A stretch of DNA of 64,000 bases, from assembly GCA_016214855.1 (NCBI GenBank), contig JACRMT010000012.1, positions 62,001-126,000 on the forward strand. The letters are read 5' to 3'. The DNA comes from Nitrospirota bacterium (GTDB lineage: Bacteria; Nitrospirota; Thermodesulfovibrionia; Thermodesulfovibrionales; UBA6898). Under the pieces are notes generated by a model that had not been told where the DNA came from, searched no databases, and saw nothing but the letters and a program-made list of their open reading frames with translations. A program made the translations under genes and the position numbers. Below are positions 32,226 through 40,541 of the stretch, piece by piece; position 1 is the first letter of the stretch; every line of letters starts with the position of its first letter.

Positions 32226-33667
32226 AGATCACAGAACGTTTTGTCGCAGCCTTCTTCGGGGATGTTATTGACGCGAAGGTCAAGGCGCAGGTGAATGAGC
32301 GGATGCCGGCAGCGTCCGCGTCTGAAAGCCTTGAGGAGGAAGGATACCGCAGGCTCACCGGTGATTCCACCAGGGCGTTGCCGGGCATGAGTCAGGACAG
32401 GATGATCCAGATCGCATACTGGCTCTGGAAGACGAATCCGCTGGGCAACTGGATCATCGAGATCATGACCTCCTTTGTCGTAGGTGAAGGGTTCAGGATC
32501 GAGGCGGACAATGATACGGTCAAGGAGGTGCTCAATAAGTTCTGGGGCCATCCTCTGAACAATCTGAACATCTACCTCGAAAAGCATGTCCGCGAGTTAG
32601 GTATCTACGGCGAGCAATGCTGGCCCAAGTTCGTCGGAGATTACACCGGCACTGTCGCGCTCGGCTATGTGGACCCGGCAAACATCAAGACCGTAGTGAC
32701 CGATCCGGAGAACTGCAAGATGATTATCGGCGTGGTCACCAGGGGCGTGAACTTTACAGACGGCAGGAAATACAAAACAGTGCTGCACCCGGATGCTGAG
32801 GAATTTCTCTCTCCGTCTGCCCGGTCCTGGCGGGACAATTGCCAATATGCCTGCTACTTCTCTGCGATCAATAACGTTACGAACGATCCTCGCGGCACCT
32901 CGGATCTGTTTGTTGTGGCTGACTGGCTCGATGCATATGAGCAGTTCCTTTATGACTATGCGGACAAGTGGCCCCTGCTGAATACGTTCGTATGGGACAT
33001 GCTGGTCGAAGGCGGCACCCCTGCAACGATCGCCGAGCAGGTCAAGACCTTCACCAAAAAAAGCGGCTCCGTCTTCGGCCATAACGAAAAGGTAAAAGTT
33101 GAGCCTTCCACTCCGGACCTGAAATCCATAGACGCCGCGGAAGGGGCGAAGCTTTTCCGGAACCATATCCTCGGCAACAAGTCCCTGCCGGAACATTGGT
33201 ACGGCGGCGGCGGTGATGTGAACCGTGCGACCGCTGTAGAGATGGGGACGCCGACCATGAAGATTCTCTCCTCGCGCCAGAAGCTGGTGATCTTTATCGT
33301 CTGTTCTGTCCTGGACGATGTGCTGAGGGAGGCGGATGCCCACGGCATGCTCAAAGGCGTTGCAAAAGATGCACGCGGGTACAAACTGATCACACCGGAG
33401 TTGTCGTCAAAAGACATTACCAAATTCTCTACAGCAATACAGGCGCTCACAACGTCGCTGGTGTCTGCAGAAGTGAATAACTGGATAGACAGGGACAGCG
33501 CGGTGAAGATCTTCGCCTTCTGTCTCTCGATGATCGGGTATGAACTCGACGTGGATACGATCGGAACTGCCCTCGATGATGAGGAGATGAAGAAGGCTTA
33601 TCAGGATTACCTTCAGGATTACCTGAAAACAAGGCAGCCAAAAGAGGGGAAACCGGCAGATGAGTAG
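32222..33667 (+). CDS. phage portal protein
   Basis: The 481-aa protein forms the dodecameric DNA gate of the head. Portal features seen include LTGDSTRALPGMSQDRMIQI, YWLWKTNPLGNWIIEIMTSF, VVGEGFRIEA and the helical stem region around residues 250-330. The order terminase-portal-minor head protein is standard. It overlaps terminase by 4 nt, and a small frame overlaps its end. The exact family is inferred from position and pattern. Confidence 0.8.
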   Translation: MKITERFVAAFFGDVIDAKVKAQVNERMPAASASESLEEEGYRRLTGDSTRALPGMSQDRMIQIAYWLWKTNPLGNWIIEIMTSFVVGEGFRIEADNDTVKEVLNKFWGHPLNNLNIYLEKHVRELGIYGEQCWPKFVGDYTGTVALGYVDPANIKTVVTDPENCKMIIGVVTRGVNFTDGRKYKTVLHPDAEEFLSPSARSWRDNCQYACYFSAINNVTNDPRGTSDLFVVADWLDAYEQFLYDYADKWPLLNTFVWDMLVEGGTPATIAEQVKTFTKKSGSVFGHNEKVKVEPSTPDLKSIDAAEGAKLFRNHILGNKSLPEHWYGGGGDVNRATAVEMGTPTMKILSSRQKLVIFIVCSVLDDVLREADAHGMLKGVAKDARGYKLITPELSSKDITKFSTAIQALTTSLVSAEVNNWIDRDSAVKIFAFCLSMIGYELDVDTIGTALDDEEMKKAYQDYLQDYLKTRQPKEGKPADE

Positions 33668-33782
33668 ATCAGCCATTTGGCCTACAATCGATTTCCGGGC
33701 GACGGATGCGGCCAAAGAGTGGCGCATCGGGGAGTTATCGCCCATAAACCGGTTTATAAACCCGATTAGCGGGGATTGCTGA
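33660..33782 (+). CDS. possible 40-aa protein between portal and minor head gene
   Basis: A frame starting ATG at 33660 inside the portal end encodes 40 residues (MSRSAIWPTIDFRATDAAKE and beyond) and ends 4 nt before the next gene. Composition is plausible but no family or clear ribosome-binding site is seen. Confidence 0.35.
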   Translation: MSRSAIWPTIDFRATDAAKEWRIGELSPINRFINPISGDC

Positions 33783-33786
33783 GTCC

Positions 33787-34563
33787 ATGCCGACCGTCAA
33801 TTCAGCCATAAAACGCATTCTGAGGGAAAAAGAGGCCGGAATCAGCTCAGGGATCGATGCCATTCTGGCTCTGCTGAGAGAGATGCAGGCCCAGGTGATC
33901 GGAGATCTCGGTAAGGCAGCTCTTGGGTCATGGGATTCGTATCAGCTGAAAAAAATGTTGAACAGTCTTGAGTCCCAGATATCCAGTTTTGATTCACAGG
34001 CAAAGGCAGAGATGAACGGGCTGCTGAATACATCGGTCAATAACGGGGTGATGATGGTGGACGGTCCGCTTGCCATGTCCGGGATCTCGATGGGAGGGTT
34101 CGGCCTCGGCACATCCGTGCTCGATACGCTCAAGGATTTTGCCTTTCATAAGCTTGAAGGTCTGAGTTCAGACCTCTGGCAGAAACTCAAGGGAGAGTTG
34201 ACGCTCGGCATTCTTGGCGGCAAGACTCCGCAGGAGGTCGCTGCTGCGATCGGCAAGACGCTCGGAGAGGACCGGGGCATCTTCACTTCTGTTGCCGCCA
34301 GGGCCGAGGCGATCACGAAGACCGAGATGGGCAGGGTCTTCAGTCAGGCAACGCAGCTCAGGATGGACCAGGCAGGTGCGCAGGTTGAGGGTTTCGGCAA
34401 ACAGTGGAAGCATGCAGGCAATCCAAAAGAAGCGCGGCCCAGTCATGAGGCAGTGCACAACCAGCATGTGGCCTATGACAAACCTTTCATCGTCGGCGGC
34501 AGTGCGATGATGTTTCCGCGTGATCCGGCTGCGCCGATCGCAGAGGTGATCAACTGTGGTTGA
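33787..34563 (+). CDS. minor head protein, Mu F / SPP1 gp7 family
   Basis: The C-terminal domain shows the head-morphogenesis signature: TKTEMGRVFSQATQLRMDQA, KQWKHAGNPKEARPSHEAVH, then FIVGGSAMMFPRDPAAPIAE. The family normally ends just after a conserved N-C-x-C motif. Here the frame stops at INCG, and the next codon, where the second Cys is expected, is TGA. The N-terminal half (about 1-130) is helical and variable. It lies between portal and capsid genes, as F does in Mu. Confidence 0.8.
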   Translation: MPTVNSAIKRILREKEAGISSGIDAILALLREMQAQVIGDLGKAALGSWDSYQLKKMLNSLESQISSFDSQAKAEMNGLLNTSVNNGVMMVDGPLAMSGISMGGFGLGTSVLDTLKDFAFHKLEGLSSDLWQKLKGELTLGILGGKTPQEVAAAIGKTLGEDRGIFTSVAARAEAITKTEMGRVFSQATQLRMDQAGAQVEGFGKQWKHAGNPKEARPSHEAVHNQHVAYDKPFIVGGSAMMFPRDPAAPIAEVINCG

Positions 34564-34675
34564 GACCATGTTCCATATCTCGCCCGTTGGGCGGATTAGA
34601 AAATAGTGAAGAGCGGTCAGCATCAGTAACGGGCGCTGATCAAAGACACTAAAAACAACGAAAGGAGAAATGACG

Positions 34676-34933
34676 ATGGCTGAGGAGAGAAAAGAGATCG
34701 AAGCGAAGTATCTGAGGGGGTTGAAGTTCCGGACCTCAACGTCTGAAGTGGTGGCAAAGGACGGCGGCAGAAAGGTAAAGCAGTTTACGCCTGTCGAGCG
34801 AGCACTGGAGGCGGATGATGTGCTGTCCTGGAAAGACACGGGCAACGCTGTCGTGATCGTGACTGCGGATGGGCAGAAGATCACGGTACAGAAAGACGAC
34901 GGGAAGAAAGACGACGGGAAGAAAGGCAAGTAG
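34676..34933 (+). CDS. small structural-region protein with KDDGK tail (85 aa)
   Basis: Residues 1-70 are a small mixed alpha/beta domain (YLRGLKFRTSTSEVVAKDGG), and the end is a charged repeat (KDDGKKDDGKKGK). I choose the second ATG at 34676, 8 nt after AAAGGAG, over the one at 34670. The gene follows a 112-nt gap and directly precedes the capsid fusion gene, as small conserved proteins do in Mu-like phages. No function is known. Confidence 0.55.
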   Translation: MAEERKEIEAKYLRGLKFRTSTSEVVAKDGGRKVKQFTPVERALEADDVLSWKDTGNAVVIVTADGQKITVQKDDGKKDDGKKGK

Positions 34934-34935
34934 CC

Positions 34936-37164
34936 ATGAAACTCTCATACGAGCAGCTCAGGGAAAAGCTCAGACAGATATTGCTCTCCATGTATATCTT
35001 GGAGCTGTATGACGACCATGCCATCTGCGAGAAGGACAGCGGAGGATACTGCCGGGTCGATTACAGCATTGACGATGCCGGGAACATGACCATGAAAGAG
35101 CCTGTTGAAGTTCAGCGGGAGTATGTGTCGGTCACGGCCCAGGCTGCAATGAGCATCACCGGCGCTGCATCTGCAGACACTGGAGAACCGTCAGGGTATA
35201 AATGGAGAGTCCAATTGATCGATGCAGGCCCGGACAAGCAGGGCAGGTTCGATTATCCGCTCGATGTTATCCATGCTGCCGCAGGTTTGTATGAGGGCGC
35301 TCCTGTGTTTGTGCTTTCAGAGGCACAGCACTCTGCCGGGAAGCATCCATTTGGCAAGCCGGTCGGCGACATAGTCGGCAGGATCTCGGATGTGAAGACA
35401 AACGCAAAGGGCAACGAAGGCACGCTCACGATCCTGAAATCAGCAGCCTGGTTCCGCGACATGATCACTGACGCTTTTGAGCAGGGCATGATCGGCAAGG
35501 CAGGGCAGAAGGATCTGATCGAGCTGTCTCACGACGTGCAGGGCAAGACGATCAAGGGCGCAGGATCTCCTGCGCGGGTTGCCCAGATCGTTAAAGTGGA
35601 CGGAATAGATGTGGTATACGACGCCATCGGCGGCGGTAAGTTTATGAGGATGGCCGCAGCTCATTATGGAGCAGGCCACAAGGAGGACTCCATGTTTAAA
35701 AGACTGTTGGCCGCTCTGAAGACACAGCGGCCAGACCTTGCAGGGAAGATCGATGTGTTACTTGCAAAGGGCGATGATGTAACAGAGACAGAGATCAGTC
35801 AGTTGATAGCGGCAGCGATGCCGGGCGCTCAGGCGCTTGATATCGAGACGCTGGTAGCAGCGCTCAAATCTGACGACAAGGGCGCAGGCACAATGTTGGC
35901 AGATGTTCAGAAGCTCCTGGCCCAGACAAGGCTTGTTGCCTGCGGAACAACCCTGAGCACAGAGCTTGCCGGAAGCGAGCTTCCTGATGCAGTCAAGGAA
36001 AAGTTGACAGCAGCATTCACCGGCAGGATCTTTGAGGCAACGGAGCTGCAGGCAGCGATCAAGGCAGAAAAGGAAATGCTTGAAAAGCTCACAGGCTCAG
36101 GCCTCGTGACAGGGACCGGAGATATCAGGGTCGTGCAGGGGGATCTTCAGGCCCGCATAACGATGCTGGATGATTTCTTTGCGGGCAAGGTGCACAGCTT
36201 CAAGGCTGCCTACGCCCATATCACCGGCGACGATCTTGTGACGGGACACCTCAAGGCAGCACGCAGGCTCACCGCGTCCCTGGAGACAACGTCATGGGCG
36301 GAGATCTTCGGCGACTCTGTTGCCCGCGCAATGCTGCGCGACTATAACCTGCCCGGACTGGATGACTGGAAGAAGATCGCGGACATTGTGCCGCTGAACG
36401 ACTTTCGCACCCAGCACAGAACGCGGATGGGCGGTTACGGAGATCTGCCGACCGTTGCACAGGGCGGACCATATACTGCATTAGGGTCACCCGGAGATGA
36501 AGAGGCGACCTATGCAGCAGGAAAGAAGGGCGGCACTGAAGATCTGACCATGGAGATGGTCAAGAGCGACGATGCCGGTGCGATCAGGAAGATCCCGGTC
36601 AAGCTCTCCCGTGCTGCAAAGAGGACCCTGTACAAATTTGTCTTTGCCTTTCTCTCTGCAAACCCGACCATCTACGATGCCAAGGCCCTGTTCCATGCGG
36701 ACCACGCGAACCTCGGCTCTGCTGCGCTGGACGCTACGAGCCTTACTGCACGCAGGCAGGCGATGTTGAAGCAGACAGAGGCAGGATCGAGCGAGGTTAT
36801 CGGCATTCCGCCCAAGTGGCTGATCGTGCCTGTGGATCTCGACAAGACTGCGCATGACCTGGTGGTTGTACCCGGCCAGTTCACACCGACCGCTCCGGAC
36901 TTCACCCGGACACTGAATATGGAGGTGATCGTGGTGCCGATCTGGACTGACGCGAACAACTGGTTCCTGATGGCTGCCAAGGAAGATGTGCCGACTATCG
37001 AGATCGGCTTCCTCGACGGCAAGGAAGAGCCTGAACTCTTTATTCAGGACATGCCGAATGTCGGCTCGATGTTCAGCAACGACAAGCTGACCACGAAGAT
37101 CCGGCACATCTATGGCGGAGCGGTGACTGACTACCGTGGAGCTGACGGCTCGATCGTAGCGTAA
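34936..37164 (+). CDS. prohead protease-scaffold-major capsid fusion
   Basis: This 742-aa protein combines three roles. Residues about 70-250 are a prohead protease domain (Mu I-like) with candidate catalytic His in LSEAQHSAGKH and Ser in ELSHDVQGK. Residues about 255-410 are helical and Gln/Lys/Glu-rich, as a scaffold. Residues about 420-742 resemble the Mu-head family capsid (DFFAGKVHSFKAAY, TSWAEIFGDSVARAMLRDYN, LKYA-type beta hairpins, KWLIVPVDLD, DKLTTKIRHIYGG). In Mu these are separate genes I, Z and T. An internal start inside the gene could give the shorter scaffold-capsid product. Confidence 0.8.
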   Translation: MKLSYEQLREKLRQILLSMYILELYDDHAICEKDSGGYCRVDYSIDDAGNMTMKEPVEVQREYVSVTAQAAMSITGAASADTGEPSGYKWRVQLIDAGPDKQGRFDYPLDVIHAAAGLYEGAPVFVLSEAQHSAGKHPFGKPVGDIVGRISDVKTNAKGNEGTLTILKSAAWFRDMITDAFEQGMIGKAGQKDLIELSHDVQGKTIKGAGSPARVAQIVKVDGIDVVYDAIGGGKFMRMAAAHYGAGHKEDSMFKRLLAALKTQRPDLAGKIDVLLAKGDDVTETEISQLIAAAMPGAQALDIETLVAALKSDDKGAGTMLADVQKLLAQTRLVACGTTLSTELAGSELPDAVKEKLTAAFTGRIFEATELQAAIKAEKEMLEKLTGSGLVTGTGDIRVVQGDLQARITMLDDFFAGKVHSFKAAYAHITGDDLVTGHLKAARRLTASLETTSWAEIFGDSVARAMLRDYNLPGLDDWKKIADIVPLNDFRTQHRTRMGGYGDLPTVAQGGPYTALGSPGDEEATYAAGKKGGTEDLTMEMVKSDDAGAIRKIPVKLSRAAKRTLYKFVFAFLSANPTIYDAKALFHADHANLGSAALDATSLTARRQAMLKQTEAGSSEVIGIPPKWLIVPVDLDKTAHDLVVVPGQFTPTAPDFTRTLNMEVIVVPIWTDANNWFLMAAKEDVPTIEIGFLDGKEEPELFIQDMPNVGSMFSNDKLTTKIRHIYGGAVTDYRGADGSIVA
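35680..35694 (+). promoter_or_regulatory. internal ribosome-binding site and start within the capsid fusion
   Basis: AAGGAGG (35680-35686) followed by an in-frame ATG at 35692 would start the shorter product MFKRLLAALKTQ, residue 253 of the fusion, exactly at the protease/scaffold junction. Internal scaffold starts are known in lambda C/Nu3 and Mu I/Z. Confidence 0.6.
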
Positions 37165-37177
37165 CAATCGACCCTCT

Positions 37178-37240
37178 ATCCTCCCCTAATCTCAGGGGAG
37201 AAAGGAGGGGACAACGTAGGGGGCGGTCCTTTGCGGGCCG
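37178..37240 (+). terminator. two hairpins after the capsid gene, possible attenuator
   Basis: The gap after the capsid gene holds CTCCCCT/AGGGGAG and then GGGCGG/CCGCCC stem-loops. There is no good U-tract, so partial termination, or an mRNA stabiliser for the abundant capsid transcript, is more likely than full termination. Confidence 0.4.
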
Positions 37241-37268
37241 CCCGCCAACAATATCGAAGGAGGAACAT

Positions 37269-37721
37269 ATGCAGAGAATCAAAGCTGTATTGACAATATG
37301 CGCAGTCGTGGCGCTCTGCTGCCTGCCGATCATGGCTTCGGCAGCGACCACGAACTATCCGGAAGTTGTCACCGGGATACAGGTAATCCCATTTCATTTC
37401 CCCGGCGCGATCACCGCAACGGTAACGCCGGTCAAGATCAGACTGCCTTTTAAGACTCAGGTGTTAGGAGTGTCTGCGTATTCGAGGGTGATAGACACAT
37501 CGAGCGGCAATGAGACCCAGACTGTTGATGTGCTTGAAGGTGCGTCCTCGATACTGTCAGCCGCCATATCGCTTGCTGCACAGGACACGATCTATGAAGG
37601 CACGATATCGGACACCTCTATCGCAGATGAAGCGACCGTGAGCATTGTGCTGACCCTTGGCGGGACCACGCCGAGCCTGACGGATACAACCGTATTGCTG
37701 ACGGTCAGACGAACGAATTGA
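37269..37721 (+). CDS. signal-peptide structural-region protein A (150 aa)
   Basis: A clear Sec signal peptide (QRIKAVLTICAVVALCCLPI, cleavage about ASA-AT) precedes a beta-sandwich-like domain rich in Thr/Val (TATVTPVKIRLPFKTQVLGV, EGTISDTSIADEATVSIVLT). The mature part looks like a head decoration or fibre-stem domain of phages, which normally have no signal. AAGGAGGAACAT precedes the ATG. It directly follows the capsid gene. Its stop abuts hammerhead ribozyme 2. Confidence 0.6.
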   Translation: MQRIKAVLTICAVVALCCLPIMASAATTNYPEVVTGIQVIPFHFPGAITATVTPVKIRLPFKTQVLGVSAYSRVIDTSSGNETQTVDVLEGASSILSAAISLAAQDTIYEGTISDTSIADEATVSIVLTLGGTTPSLTDTTVLLTVRRTN

Positions 37722-37778
37722 TGCGAAACCCGCCGCATGGCGGGTCATCCGGAGGTGGCGCTCCGGATCTGATGAGCA
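37722..37778 (+). ncRNA. type II hammerhead ribozyme 2
   Basis: Elements in order: TGC (37722-37724, stem II), GAAA (37725-37728), stem III CCCGCC/GGCGGG with loop GCAT (37729-37744), the cleavage triplet GTC with C17 at 37746, stem I ATCCGGAG/CTCCGGAT with loop GTGGCG (37747-37768), CTGATGA (37769-37775) and GCA (37776-37778) pairing with TGC. Predicted cleavage is after 37746. It starts right after the stop of protein A and ends 6 nt before the fibre gene's AAGGAGG. Stems I and III are perfect. Confidence 0.88.
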
Positions 37779-37798
37779 GCCAACAAGGAGGATTTGAT

Positions 37799-39856
37799 TT
37801 GAAAAAGATTTTGCTTATACTTACAGCCCTATTAATCCCCGTCTCAACATGGGCCGCAGCCCTTGTCATCCCCGATCGCTCAACCGATCTGCGGGATATG
37901 CCCGCTGCGGTCTGCACAGACCAATACCTCAAGGGCAGCGCAGGCTCATATGTCTGCGCTGATGCTGCAACTGCTGAGACTGATCCTGTATATACTGCGG
38001 CCATAGCACCCGTTGAGGTCAGCACCACGCCCTACACCGTGCTCGCAGGCAATGTCAACAAGGTGCATAAAATCGCCGATCTGCCGGTAATAATCGATCT
38101 GCCCATGACAGGTTTTGTTGCTGGGGACAGGCTCACATTTATTTCGCAGGGAGCCCAGGGTAATGTGCATACGTTTGTCTCTGAGGGCGGGACTCAGTAC
38201 ATAAAAACCGGAACCGGAGATACTTTGAGTTTTGTCACGCCCGGTGATCCCGGTGAGAGCTATGTTTTCCAGTTTACCGACCAGTGGGTGATAATCGATG
38301 CGTTTGACCTCAAATATGCATACCAGTCAGACAAGCATACACAAGGAACTGATCTTGGACTCGACACAGGAGGCACTAACCCTGTTACGGCAGAAACTAT
38401 TACCGGCCATATAGCCAGCACATCCGTTCATCTGGCGGCCAGAGATGATATCGCGTCAGTTCATATTGGTCATGATGCCGGAAAGGTTAGTACAGGTTAT
38501 TACAACGTCTTTGTTGGATATGACACGGGGCTCAATAATACCATTGGCAATAATAGTGTCGGAGTCGGTTACAACTGCCTAAAATCAAATACCGTTGGTA
38601 TCGACAACACGGCTATCGGATGGGAAGTCTTGAAGGCCAATACTGAAGGTCGCGGCAATGTAGGTCTGGGCTGGGGAGTTTTGCACGAGAATACTATAGG
38701 ACAGCTCAACATCGCCATGGGCGATACGGCGATGTATGAGCATATAAGCGGCAATGATAATATCGCAATCGGAGCACAATCACTCGGATCGGATTTAACG
38801 GGACATAGCAATGTCGCCATTGGCTCAAATGCGCTGCTGTATGGATCAGCAAAACAGGAGAATGTTGCCATAGGGTTTAATACGGGCATGAAGTTTTACA
38901 CCGGCAATAATTGCGTTTTTATAGGAAAGGATGCAGGGAGCAATAATAACCAAAAGGCGGATGCGGTAAACAGCCTTGCCCTTGGCAGCGGGACATACAC
39001 GACAAAGGACAATCAGGTTGTCCTGGGCAATGACTCAATAAACGAAACATTGTTGAAGGGGAACATAGGGATAAATACCACCTCGTTCGGCACAAACGCA
39101 ACGAAGACCATCGGTATTTCGACAGGCGTAGCTCCTACATCCAGTCCAGCAGATATATTCCAGTTGTATTCGGCAGATATTTCCGCAGGCAATGCGGCGC
39201 CCCACTTCAGAACTGAAAACGGAACGGTAATTAAACTCGATCAGCCGATAGATACCACTGCAGCGCCTGTTTTCAGCGCGGCGAATATGACGAGTTTCCC
39301 GACACTTAACCAAGACACCTCAGGGACGGCAGCCAACTTGTCAGGAACTCCTGCACTTCCTAATGGCACGAGCGCAACAACGCAAGCGCAAGCAGATAAT
39401 ACTACCAAAATAGCTACAACGGCGTATGTTGATACTGGTCTGGCGACCATCACAGCAGGCAATGGCTATATGCAGCACGTCTCTTTCTCACCGACAAGCC
39501 CAGCGGACAGCGCTACGTTGTATTTTTCTCATATAAACTGGCCCTTATTGTCAAGTGCAACGCTGTTCCGCGTTCCGGTTATTAAAGCCGGCACGATCAA
39601 GGCAGTCAGTATTTTTACTTATGCAAATGCCACGGCAGGATCAGGCGAGAATATATCAATGTATATACGTGTAAACAATACGACGGATACGCTGATTGCG
39701 ACAGTTGGGTCGGCCACAGCCGAGAGGATATTCAGCAACACAGATTTGTCGATTCCTGTTTCGGTCGGAGATTTTTTCAATATAAAAATGGTCAACCCGG
39801 CCTGGGCAACTAATCCAACAGCTGTGTTTGGATCAGGCAGCATCTACATCGAATGA
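37799..39856 (+). CDS. fibre-like adhesin with signal peptide, YadA-head-type repeats
   Basis: TTG at 37799, 7 nt after AAGGAGG, opens a Sec signal peptide (KKILLILTALLIPVSTWAA). The middle (about 225-400) has tandem left-handed-roll repeats of the type N-x-A/V-I/V-G-x2-A/S-L (NVAIGSNALL, NIAIGAQSLG, NSVGVGYNCL), as in YadA/BpaA heads and phage fibres. Then follows a phage tail-fibre collar motif (ATTQAQADNTTKIATTAYVD) and a beta-rich tip. It lies next to the capsid gene, not the tail end genes, so a head fibre or surface display is possible. A frame from 37718 would include the ribozyme and is rejected. Confidence 0.65.
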   Translation: MKKILLILTALLIPVSTWAAALVIPDRSTDLRDMPAAVCTDQYLKGSAGSYVCADAATAETDPVYTAAIAPVEVSTTPYTVLAGNVNKVHKIADLPVIIDLPMTGFVAGDRLTFISQGAQGNVHTFVSEGGTQYIKTGTGDTLSFVTPGDPGESYVFQFTDQWVIIDAFDLKYAYQSDKHTQGTDLGLDTGGTNPVTAETITGHIASTSVHLAARDDIASVHIGHDAGKVSTGYYNVFVGYDTGLNNTIGNNSVGVGYNCLKSNTVGIDNTAIGWEVLKANTEGRGNVGLGWGVLHENTIGQLNIAMGDTAMYEHISGNDNIAIGAQSLGSDLTGHSNVAIGSNALLYGSAKQENVAIGFNTGMKFYTGNNCVFIGKDAGSNNNQKADAVNSLALGSGTYTTKDNQVVLGNDSINETLLKGNIGINTTSFGTNATKTIGISTGVAPTSSPADIFQLYSADISAGNAAPHFRTENGTVIKLDQPIDTTAAPVFSAANMTSFPTLNQDTSGTAANLSGTPALPNGTSATTQAQADNTTKIATTAYVDTGLATITAGNGYMQHVSFSPTSPADSATLYFSHINWPLLSSATLFRVPVIKAGTIKAVSIFTYANATAGSGENISMYIRVNNTTDTLIATVGSATAERIFSNTDLSIPVSVGDFFNIKMVNPAWATNPTAVFGSGSIYIE

Positions 39857-39863
39857 GGTCGGA

Positions 39864-40541
39864 ATGAAGATTTCCAGCTTACTGCTTACTGCCTGCATCC
39901 TGCTGGGCGCGATAGAGGCACATGCAGTTGATGATATCTGCGCCATAGGCTTTGATGCAGGTAAAACAGTCTCGGTCGAGATTTACGATGCTACCGCTGC
40001 GGCAATAATTCTGGCGGACACAACCACAGGCGTAACAGAGCATGCCTCAACGTATAGTTCCAGCTATTGTTATGAGGGAGCTATCGCACCAACGGCCTGC
40101 CACAAACTGATAATGAGCTGGCATGACAACAGCACTCCAGTTAGGTCCTCAGTTGAGACCAAGGTGTGGGATTGCGCCTCCGATCCCTGGGCAACCGCTC
40201 TGCCCGGCGCATATACGGCAGGCACGGCCGGATACATCCTCGGTAATTACTCCCAGGGAGGCGGCGACACAGCAGTCAATCACAACACCGGCAGTGCTGA
40301 TAATCTGCGCTATACGACAGCTCTGGGCGCGGGGATCTCAGGCGCAACAATCAAGGCATATTTAAAAACAGACTATGACGCAGGCAGCAGGACAGATGCA
40401 TATGTTAAGGGCCGCACAACGACCGACGTCAATGGCCGCTGGAACAACGATCTGTATCTCGATGCAGGTTATACCTACACCGTCCTGTTCTACAAGAGCG
40501 GCGCATACGGGCCGGACACAAAGGAGGTCACTCTCCCATGA
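39864..40541 (+). CDS. signal-peptide structural-region protein C (225 aa)
   Basis: ATG at 39864 opens a signal peptide (KISSLLLTACILLGAIEAHA) followed by VDDICAIGFDAGKTVSVEIY. The sequence GAYTAGTAGYILGNY recalls a common phage fibre tail segment, and the C-terminal 90 residues are carboxypeptidase-regulatory-like beta (YLKTDYDAGSRTDAYVKGRT, NNDLYLDAGYTYTVLFYKSG). It is the third of three consecutive exported products between capsid and connector genes. It ends overlapping the next start by 4 nt. Confidence 0.55.
   Translation: MKISSLLLTACILLGAIEAHAVDDICAIGFDAGKTVSVEIYDATAAAIILADTTTGVTEHASTYSSSYCYEGAIAPTACHKLIMSWHDNSTPVRSSVETKVWDCASDPWATALPGAYTAGTAGYILGNYSQGGGDTAVNHNTGSADNLRYTTALGAGISGATIKAYLKTDYDAGSRTDAYVKGRTTTDVNGRWNNDLYLDAGYTYTVLFYKSGAYGPDTKEVTLP

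Noticed and set aside
34561..34600. Possible selenocysteine recoding at the minor head protein TGA
   Set aside because: The nearby stem CGCCC-GTT-GGGCG lacks clear bacterial SECIS features, and a one-residue natural truncation is simpler; kept only as a low-interest finding.
37718..37798. ATG start for the fibre gene at 37718
   Set aside because: The extra 27 codons are the hammerhead ribozyme sequence, and AAGGAGG plus a signal peptide support the TTG at 37799.
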